Source: Acidobacteriota bacterium
GTDB taxonomy: Bacteria > Acidobacteriota > Terriglobia > UBA7540
Assembly: GCA_021784615.1 (NCBI GenBank)
Contig: JAJYHU010000072.1
Span: 1-6,785, forward strand
DNA length: 6,785 nucleotides
Direction of reading: 5' to 3'
Shown: positions 1 through 5,681 of the stretch, piece by piece
Layout of the letters: every line of letters starts with the position of its first letter
Position numbering within the stretch: position 1 is the first letter of the stretch
Notes under the pieces: model-generated
What the model saw: the letters and a program-made list of their open reading frames with translations, nothing else
What the model was told of the DNA's origin: nothing
The model's database searches: none
Position numbers and translations under genes: made by a program

Positions 1-1403
1 GGTATGATTCGATTCCCGACCACGCCGCCGATTTTGACCGTTTCGTCGGAGACTTAGCGACCCGGCCGAGCTGGCTTTTCAGCCCTTATGGCGACGGCGC
101 GCCCAAAGGCGATGAACCTCTTATGCTTTCAGAATTCGGTAATTGGGGCTTGCCTTTTGTTCCTGAAATCAAGCCCTGGTGGTTCACAGCAGATTACACA
201 GGGAGACGGGCGATCCTGCCGCGGGGAATCGAGAGAAGGTTTGCAGAATACCAATACGGCACGCTTTTCCCGGACCTCCACGCGCTTGAGGCGGCCACCC
301 AGCAACACGAATTCAAGTCACTGCGATATGAAATCTCAACCTTGCGTTCCGAAGGTTCAATCCAAGGCTATGTCATTACAGAACTCACCGACGTCATGTG
401 GGAGTCAAACGGCCTGATGGACATGTGGCGCCATCCCAAGAACTTTTCGGCGCAACTGGGCTCCCTTCAGCGGGACGACGCCGTGACGATCTGCATTTCG
501 AGACACAACTTCTTTTCCGGTTCCAAGGCCCAAGCCGATCTTTACTTTTCCCATTACAGCCAGCGCAACCTGAGCCGGGCCAAGGTCGTTTGGAACGTCG
601 AGGGCACTTCGCTTGCGGGAAGCTTTGCGCTGCCTGGCGTGCCTGTGGGTTCCGCTATGAAAGTGGGAAAGATCAGCTTTACAGTTCCGGTTGAAGCGGT
701 CCCATCGCAAAATGTGCTGAGCGCCGAAGTTGTGGCCGGAAATGGAACCGTCGCTGAAAATTCGATCGATCTATATTTTTACCCCCATGAAGAACCTGAA
801 CTTCCGCCTGTCGTCTCCTTTCACGACCCGAGCGGCAGCCTGCGCCGGCTCCAGAACGGCATGTCTGCCCGAGATTACTTTGAAGCTTCCGAACCGGAAG
901 CGCATCCGGTGCTGATCACTTCCGTATTCGATGGCACGGTCAAGAAAGCGGTTGAAGCTGGAGGGGTCGCGATTCTGCTGGCGGACAGTGCGGAAACGCT
1001 TGCTCCTGGCCTTGAGATCGTACCGCGCGAGGGCATCCTTGCGGGGAACTGGATTTCCAACTTTGCATGGGTTCGCAAAAACCGGCAGCCCTTCAAAAAA
1101 ATCGGATTTGAAACTCTTCTTGGTTTTGAGTGTGAGGCTGTAACGCCTGAGACCGTGGTGCGCGGCGTTCCGGGAAGTGATTTTCAGGACGTTCTGGCCG
1201 GCGACTTCTACGGGTGGATTCACTCGAACGTGGGGACCCTGGTGCAGGCTCGTTATGGCAAGGGCAAACTCCTAATCTGCACGTTTGCGCTGGAGACCGC
1301 CTATGGGACTGATCCGTATGCTACCTATTTGCTGGACGCTCTGGCCAATTACGCTGCCTCCGGCTTTGCGCCGCGCTTGACAATCCCTGCCCAAAATCCC
1401 TAG
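1..1403 (+). CDS. Glycoside hydrolase family 2-like protein, C-terminal part (5' end outside window)
   Basis: The reading frame is open from the left edge (first full codon at base 3) to a TAG at 1401-1403, giving 466 residues of a larger protein. The first part matches the end of a GH2 TIM barrel. LMLSEFGNWGLP (about residues 41-52) carries the SEFG motif, in which Glu44 would be the catalytic nucleophile. GYVITELTDVMWESNG (about 122-137) matches the late-barrel GH2 pattern GYxxTxLxDVxxExNG. A beta-rich, Ig-like segment follows (about 160-262), then a C-terminal domain (about 262-460) with VAILLADSAE and an ARYGKGKLLICTF strand, typical of long GH2 proteins. The expected role is hydrolysis of a beta-linked sugar, probably from plant or microbial polysaccharide, but the substrate cannot be read. 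The acid/base residue and any signal peptide lie upstream. ATG codons at 88 and 123 are internal, not starts. The gene converges on the transglycosylase gene. The GH2 call is firm; specificity is unknown. Confidence 0.85.
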   Translation, partial: YDSIPDHAADFDRFVGDLATRPSWLFSPYGDGAPKGDEPLMLSEFGNWGLPFVPEIKPWWFTADYTGRRAILPRGIERRFAEYQYGTLFPDLHALEAATQQHEFKSLRYEISTLRSEGSIQGYVITELTDVMWESNGLMDMWRHPKNFSAQLGSLQRDDAVTICISRHNFFSGSKAQADLYFSHYSQRNLSRAKVVWNVEGTSLAGSFALPGVPVGSAMKVGKISFTVPVEAVPSQNVLSAEVVAGNGTVAENSIDLYFYPHEEPELPPVVSFHDPSGSLRRLQNGMSARDYFEASEPEAHPVLITSVFDGTVKKAVEAGGVAILLADSAETLAPGLEIVPREGILAGNWISNFAWVRKNRQPFKKIGFETLLGFECEAVTPETVVRGVPGSDFQDVLAGDFYGWIHSNVGTLVQARYGKGKLLICTFALETAYGTDPYATYLLDALANYAASGFAPRLTIPAQNP

Positions 1404-1505
1404 CTTGTGTTGAAAAAGAATTGCTTACCAATGCACATTAAGCCCCAAGAATACCAAAAAGGCCAGGGATCATTCCGCGGCTAAAATCCTCCGTAGCCAT
1501 AGTGT

Positions 1506-3836
1506 TTAGCGTTGTTGTTTTGTGGAATGCAGTTCTCGACGGAGGGTGGCAGCACCCGCGCGTGCCGACCTTGCCCAGGTCCGCCGTCGGGACCGGATTG
1601 GGCGGCGGATTATCGATCTATGGCGGGCAGTCCGAGAAGGCGTGCGGCATTCGGCAAATTCGGCCGAACGCGTCATTAACTGATGGTAGATGGCGCGATC
1701 CTTCAGAACCGCTTCGACGTAAATTCGGGTTTCCTGGAAAGGAATGGACTCCACGAATTCTTGGGGATCGTGAAACGTATAATCGCTGATCCATTTGGAG
1801 ACGCGCGTAGGTCCTGCATTGTAGGCAGCCAGGGCTTCGGGCAGATTTCCATTGAATTGCTTGATGAGTTCGCGCAAGTAGGCGCAGCCAAAGCGCATAT
1901 TGTAGGCCGGGTTGTAAAGCCGCTGGGCTACCGTGCTCTGGGAACGGCGGGAACGGGCGGCCGTGCCCGGCAGAATCTGCATTAGGCCCCGGGCATCCGA
2001 AGGCGAGGCAGCCCGGGGATTGAATGCCGACTCCTGGCGGATCAGGGCCATTACCAGGGAAGGGTCAATATGGTTTGAAGCAGCGCGTTGCCTGACCTCC
2101 CTCGCGAAGGCCGTGGGGAAAAGCAGATCCCAGATTTCGCGCGGCAGCTCGGGAAATGGCTGCGAGTAGTAATCCGGAACGATTTTCTTGGCGTTGCGCA
2201 GAGCAAGATCGTGCTTGCCTTGCTCCGCCAGGAACCGGCTCAAGGCAAGAAGCAGAGGGGCCGCGGAAGGTTCGCGAGCAAGCAGGGTCGTCAGATTCTG
2301 ACCTGCAAGGGTATCGAGATGGACCGCCTTGAGAATTTCGAATATGCGCAAAGGTGCGTCAGGAACGCCAAATTGGCAGGGTTGAGCGGAGAGCGGCTCC
2401 GCGGGCGGAATCTTTTTCGTCAACTCCACGATAGGCAGCTCGGGGTTTAGTTCTCTTGCGGAGGCTGACAAGCGCCGAAGCGCTTTTAGTTCGCTCGCGG
2501 CCTCGATCGCGTAATAATTGTGAACATATCGCTTGACGAGGAACAGATAGAGTGCCTGGGCTGTTGAAGGATGCCTTTTCTGCTCCAGCCGACCCAGAAA
2601 ATAGAGCGCCGCAGGAATATGTGGAGACTGCGGGTAATTCATGATGTGGTCCCGGAAGAGTTTCTGCGCTTGCGCGGAGTTTCCGTCCAGATAGCTGATC
2701 CAGGCGAGCCGCCAACTCGCCGCAAGCCCCTGCGGTGTCTCGGGGAACAATTTCGCGAGCGTGCGGTAATACAAGCTCGCCAAATTCCGATTTCCTTTGC
2801 GCATCAAGTAATTTGCCAAATCCTGAAGGGCCACGGCGTGCCAATGGGTATTAAGGTAGCTGGACTGAAGCTGGTTGACGGCCTGGGCGGCGGCGGTTTC
2901 GTTTCCCGTGCGAACGTAAGCCTCTACAAGGATGGCCAGGCGCTGGGCATCGATTTCCGGCGTGGGAGGAACACTGCGGACAAGCGTTTCAATTGCATCG
3001 TCGGCGCGGCCCTCACGGATCAGGCACTGGGCGCGTCCCAGGTTCCATCGCCACGCCCAGGGGCTGCCTTGGCGATCATTCAGCAGCCCGTTGTAGCCTT
3101 TGAGAGCTTCGGCAAAGCGGGAAGCCGCATAAAGCTTTTCGACGCGTGCTGTGGCGATTTCGTCAGAGACAGAGGGGAAATTCACTCCCAGTCTGAGATT
3201 TAGTTTTTTGAGGACGTCTCCTGCCGTTTTCGATTCGGGAGCTGCCGGAAAAGCGTAGTAGACCTCCTGATACGCGTGGGCCGCCGACTTGAGCTTGCCG
3301 TCGTCAAGGTAGGCTTGTGCCAACAGCAGTGCCAAAGCCGGACGCTGGCGCACCTCGGGCTCCGCCTGAAGCGCCCTAAGAGCCTGCTCCGGCTGGCCGT
3401 TCTGAAGGTATCCCCACGCCAGCAGTTCGAGCGCCTGATAACGGGCGGGGCTTGTAGGGAATCGGACGGAGAAGCCGCCCAGCAGTTTCGCAACGTTTTC
3501 AGGATGGCCGGCCTTGTATGCCGCGGCCGCGCAATAGTACTGGACCAAGTCGGCAAGGGGGAAGTTGGGTTCTGACGCGGTTTCCAGGTCCTTCCCCGCT
3601 GCCGGATAATCTCCGGATTGGTATTCCCGATACCCCAGTACAAAATATGCCAAGGCTCGGACTTGAGCTAAGCGCTGGGATTGCGCGTAATGGCGCAACT
3701 CGGGCCAAGTTCGGGAACCTTTGGCGCGCGCGGCCAAGCGGGCGAGTGCGGCGGGAACCTCCGGCTGGACAGCCGCCGTCGTCGAAGCACTCCCTATCAG
3801 CAAAACGCCAATGGCTAAACCAGCAAAAAATCTCAC
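1506..3836 (-). CDS. Secreted Slt70-type soluble lytic murein transglycosylase with TPR-like repeats
   Basis: A protein of 776 residues that should cleave the MurNAc-GlcNAc bond of peptidoglycan in the periplasm, forming 1,6-anhydro-muropeptides. Residues 1-22 form a signal peptide (Arg2, hydrophobic stretch, cleavage likely after TAA at 20-22). No lipobox cysteine follows, so it is probably soluble. Residues about 30-560 are Ala/Leu-rich helical TPR-like repeats, matching the superhelical ring of Slt70. The SLT domain lies at about 575-715: IRQESAFNP with catalytic Glu602, GLMQILPGTA (617-626), AYNAGP (671-676) and IPFQETRIYV (698-707). At 776 residues it is longer than E. coli Slt70 (about 645). 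The last 55 residues contain 16 arginines and look unlike the rest (see findings). The start is a GTG lying within the GTGA overlap with the upstream gene; it fits the signal peptide, with only a weak AGG about nine bases ahead. It is probably expressed from the promoter of the upstream gene. Confidence 0.94.
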   Translation of the reverse strand: MRFFAGLAIGVLLIGSASTTAAVQPEVPAALARLAARAKGSRTWPELRHYAQSQRLAQVRALAYFVLGYREYQSGDYPAAGKDLETASEPNFPLADLVQYYCAAAAYKAGHPENVAKLLGGFSVRFPTSPARYQALELLAWGYLQNGQPEQALRALQAEPEVRQRPALALLLAQAYLDDGKLKSAAHAYQEVYYAFPAAPESKTAGDVLKKLNLRLGVNFPSVSDEIATARVEKLYAASRFAEALKGYNGLLNDRQGSPWAWRWNLGRAQCLIREGRADDAIETLVRSVPPTPEIDAQRLAILVEAYVRTGNETAAAQAVNQLQSSYLNTHWHAVALQDLANYLMRKGNRNLASLYYRTLAKLFPETPQGLAASWRLAWISYLDGNSAQAQKLFRDHIMNYPQSPHIPAALYFLGRLEQKRHPSTAQALYLFLVKRYVHNYYAIEAASELKALRRLSASARELNPELPIVELTKKIPPAEPLSAQPCQFGVPDAPLRIFEILKAVHLDTLAGQNLTTLLAREPSAAPLLLALSRFLAEQGKHDLALRNAKKIVPDYYSQPFPELPREIWDLLFPTAFAREVRQRAASNHIDPSLVMALIRQESAFNPRAASPSDARGLMQILPGTAARSRRSQSTVAQRLYNPAYNMRFGCAYLRELIKQFNGNLPEALAAYNAGPTRVSKWISDYTFHDPQEFVESIPFQETRIYVEAVLKDRAIYHQLMTRSAEFAECRTPSRTARHRSIIRRPIRSRRRTWARSARAGAATLRRELHSTKQQR
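3833..3836 (-). promoter_or_regulatory. GTGA start/stop overlap (likely translational coupling)
   Basis: On the minus strand the end of the GAF-like gene reads GTG TGA, and the second GTG, overlapping the TGA, is the start of the transglycosylase. A four-base overlap of this kind usually means that ribosomes ending the first gene restart on the second. The weak ribosome-binding site ahead of the GTG fits that reading. It supports a two-gene operon; coupling itself is inferred. Confidence 0.6.
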
Positions 3837-5146
3837 ACTGTAGTGCCTGGATAATTGGAACCGAGAAGCGAAGGATCATTCCCCGCCAACGTCTTCACCA
3901 GTTCCTCATGGAAGTAATCAACCTGTTTGGTTGTGCTATTCCCAAAGCGCTTTTCATACGTCTGGCGGCTTCGATCAATATCTTTCTTCAAGCGTTGATA
4001 AAGATCCTTGTTCCTGCGCCCCTCCGCAACCTGTTCCTTGTTATACAACTCGATTTCAGAAATCAGCAGCCTTGAGAATCGTTGGGCGTCGCGACGAACT
4101 TGCTGTTCTTCCTCGTTGGCCTCAGCGGCATCCGGAACTTGCTGCGCGCCCGGTTCGGGCTCAGCAGAAATAGCTTCCTGTGGCTCCGGAGCCGGCGTGT
4201 TTTGACCCGGAGCCTCTGGGGCGGCTTCCGAGCTTGGCTCGGGCGTTGCGCTCTCTGGGATCTCCGGGCTCGCTTCAGGTTCCGGCCCGGCCGCTTCGGT
4301 TTCCGGCGCTGAATTCGCCGCGGGTTCCGGAACTCGATCTTGCTCCCCACGCACTTGCGCCTCAATGCCGGCAGCCCCTCCGCTGAGCGCCATCAAACGG
4401 TCAAGCTGCGCGCCCGCGAATTCTGTTAGGATCCTCAAGGCATCCGTAAGAATTGAGTTTTCGCCTTCGCAGCTTTCGGCGTAAAGAATGGCCGTCACCG
4501 CTTCAGCCGAATGCACGGGGAGCAGTAAAATACGGGCTTTTGGAGAAGGATGCAGTTTTTCGACGACATTGCGATTTGTTCCGAGCGCCTCAGCATGGGT
4601 TTCCAGCGCTTGCGCCGTCTCGAAAACCAGGCGGAAAGGGTTAGCTTGGTTTAACGGCACTACCAGCGAGCGCAGATCCTGATTCGACAGGTCGGACTCG
4701 AACCCTGCTGCCGTTGATCCCCAAGCCGCCATGCCTCGAACTTCAAAAACAGCCGACCGGACGTTCATCTGCGCGGCTTCGGCGGCAAGCGCTTCAAAGA
4801 CCTGCACGGCGTCGCTGGCAGCGATGAGGTTGCGGATGGAGCCTGAGACGCTTCGCATGGAAGGCGCATGGGCGCCGCCTTGCTCCGCGAGGATTTTTTC
4901 GATGGGTTCGAGCAGAAGGCGCGCGGCTTTTTCGGTTTCGCAGTGCTGGTTCCACAGCAACTCCACATCCTGATCGAGTTGGGCGATTTGCCCGGCTTGC
5001 TGGCGCAAGGTTTCGCTGATCAGTTCACGCACTTGGCGTATTGTTTCAAAGATTGTGTTCGAAGATATGGTCTCCAAGAGCCTCAGCCTTTGCCCTCCTG
5101 CGTCTTCAACTATCGTACAAGCAAAGCTGGACATGTCAACTGGCAT
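3833..5146 (-). CDS. Uncharacterised GAF-like protein with Pro/Glu/Ala linker and conserved helical C-terminus
   Basis: A 437-residue protein without a recognised function. Residues about 30-95 are helical and possibly coiled coil, including QQAGQIAQLDQDVELLW. Residues about 110-255 alternate strands and helices in a GAF-like pattern (SAVFEVRGMAAWG, RILLLPVHSAEAVTAILYAE, then a closing helix). Residues about 266-346 are a disordered linker built almost wholly of Pro, Glu, Ala and Ser. Residues 351-437 form a charged helical module (RFSRLLISEIELYNKEQ, NKDLYQRLKKDIDRSR, DYFHEELVKTLA) ending in SLLGSNYPG; I associate this with acidobacterial hypothetical proteins. No signal peptide or membrane segment is seen, so it is probably cytosolic, whereas its operon partner is exported. 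The GAF-like part suggests ligand sensing, but no catalytic output domain is present. ATG at 5146 is taken as start with little ribosome-binding signal; Met5 is an alternative. A GGAGGG at 5093-5098 lies inside the gene, so the true N-terminus is uncertain. Confidence 0.85.
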   Translation of the reverse strand: MPVDMSSFACTIVEDAGGQRLRLLETISSNTIFETIRQVRELISETLRQQAGQIAQLDQDVELLWNQHCETEKAARLLLEPIEKILAEQGGAHAPSMRSVSGSIRNLIAASDAVQVFEALAAEAAQMNVRSAVFEVRGMAAWGSTAAGFESDLSNQDLRSLVVPLNQANPFRLVFETAQALETHAEALGTNRNVVEKLHPSPKARILLLPVHSAEAVTAILYAESCEGENSILTDALRILTEFAGAQLDRLMALSGGAAGIEAQVRGEQDRVPEPAANSAPETEAAGPEPEASPEIPESATPEPSSEAAPEAPGQNTPAPEPQEAISAEPEPGAQQVPDAAEANEEEQQVRRDAQRFSRLLISEIELYNKEQVAEGRRNKDLYQRLKKDIDRSRQTYEKRFGNSTTKQVDYFHEELVKTLAGNDPSLLGSNYPGTTV

Positions 5147-5166
5147 CTCGGCCGAAAACGCGGAGA

Positions 5167-5194
5167 ATTAGAAAAATCTTTTCTTTGCGGGCAA
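5167..5194 (-). promoter_or_regulatory. Candidate promoter for the GAF-like/transglycosylase operon
   Basis: On the minus strand, TTGCCC (5194-5189) and TCTAAT (5172-5167) are separated by 16 bases, matching the housekeeping -35 and -10 consensus at four and five of six positions. Transcription would start near 5160, about 14 bases before the ATG at 5146. The surrounding stretch is AT-richer than the flanks. The match is moderate and could be chance. Confidence 0.35.
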
Positions 5195-5240
5195 TCCATT
5201 TGCCCAGTGCCACCCGATGCTGTGTTGTACCTCGATGCTG

Positions 5241-5269
5241 TTGACACGTCCTTGAACCGGTCCTAGACT
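5241..5269 (+). promoter_or_regulatory. Strong sigma-70-type promoter of ssrA
   Basis: A perfect TTGACA -35 box (5241-5246), a 17-base spacer and a TAGACT -10 box (5264-5269, four of six matches) lie just ahead of the tmRNA. The predicted transcription start is at about 5276-5278, right at the mature 5' G of the tmRNA, so little or no 5' leader would need removal. The arrangement suits an abundant, constitutively made RNA. Confidence 0.7.
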
Positions 5270-5277
5270 AAAAATGA

Positions 5278-5647
5278 GGGGGCGTTCCGGCTTCGACGGA
5301 AGCTCTCGCGCTCGAAAGGCACGCCGGGGGTCCCACGCCACCCGTAATCGGAGTGGGAAACTACAACTGCCAACAACACGCAGTTTGCATACGCTGCCTA
5401 AGAGGTAGCGCGTCTCCTCCGTCAGGCCCGCCGGACGGAATCGAGGCGTCATTTAGCGGGCTGGCTTGGAACCTGCCGCCTGAAGGTTCCAGGCAAGATC
5501 CGGGTAACCGGACTCAGGCTAGCTTGCGGTTCGTTCTTGCTCGTTCCTTAGGATCGTCGGCGAAGGCTGGAAGCGAACAAGATAAGCGTGTAGTCTTTCG
5601 ATCGTAAGGCTTTTCGGACGGGGGTTCGACTCCCCCCGCCTCCACCA
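5278..5647 (+). ncRNA. ssrA: Transfer-messenger RNA (tmRNA, 10Sa RNA), one-piece
   Basis: This 370-base RNA, charged with alanine and bound by SmpB, rescues stalled ribosomes and tags the unfinished protein for proteolysis. The 5' end GGGGGCG (5278-5284) pairs with CGCCTCC (5637-5643), followed by discriminator A and an encoded CCA (5645-5647). The third pair is G-U, the alanyl-tRNA synthetase identity element. The T arm is GGGGG / TTCGACT / CCCCC (5620-5636). A long-range helix joins TCGAAAG (5312-5318) and CACGC (5320-5324) to CTTTCGA (5595-5601) and GCGTG (5586-5590). Pseudoknot 1 is visible: CGGG (5325-5328) with CCCG (5341-5344), crossed by TCCCAC (5331-5336) with GTGGGA (5353-5358). Downstream stems include GCCCGC/GCGGGC (5426-5431, 5456-5461), an 8-bp stem (5467-5474, 5484-5491) and a 5-bp hairpin with a GTAA loop (5499-5512). 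The tag frame begins at 5369. No indel or permutation is seen. Confidence 0.97.
5369..5401 (+). other. tmRNA proteolysis-tag reading frame (ANNTQFAYAA)
   Basis: Inside the tmRNA, the frame GCC AAC AAC ACG CAG TTT GCA TAC GCT GCC followed by TAA (5399-5401) encodes ANNTQFAYAA. The GCC at 5369-5371 is the likely resume codon: it is an alanine codon placed eleven bases after pseudoknot 1, preceded by an A-rich GAAACTACAACT. The Ala-Ala end preceded by Tyr is the usual degron recognised by ClpXP-type proteases. The exact resume codon is inferred from position and from the common Ala-Asn start of such tags. Confidence 0.9.
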
Positions 5648-5681
5648 TAGAAGGTATTGATAATCCATCCCGAAAGTCAGG

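Noticed and set aside
771..1223. Minus-strand frame of 150 codons opposite the GH2-like gene
   Set aside because: It is a composition shadow, rich in Arg, with no domain or ribosome-binding signal; the + strand frame carries clear GH2 motifs.
1404..1505. Possible bidirectional terminator between the GH2-like and transglycosylase genes (GGCT...AGCC at 1480-1499)
   Set aside because: The stem is only four base pairs with a long loop and no T run; it is too weak to call.
2571..3203. Plus-strand frame of 210 codons opposite the transglycosylase
   Set aside because: It is antisense to the well-supported TPR region, has no recognisable motif, and is expected from GC-rich codon use on the other strand.
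4063..4365. Arg/Pro-rich minus-strand frame of 100 codons inside the PEA-linker region
   Set aside because: It is the shifted reading of a repetitive Pro/Glu/Ala coding stretch, not an independent gene.
5353..5607. Plus-strand frame of 84 codons inside ssrA
   Set aside because: It lies wholly within the tmRNA and is in a different frame from the tag; base pairing of the RNA accounts for the sequence.
5278..5681. Prophage or island attachment site at the 3' end of ssrA
   Set aside because: ssrA is a frequent integration site, but no integrase, direct repeat of the ssrA end or composition change is seen downstream; an ordinary radical SAM gene follows directly.
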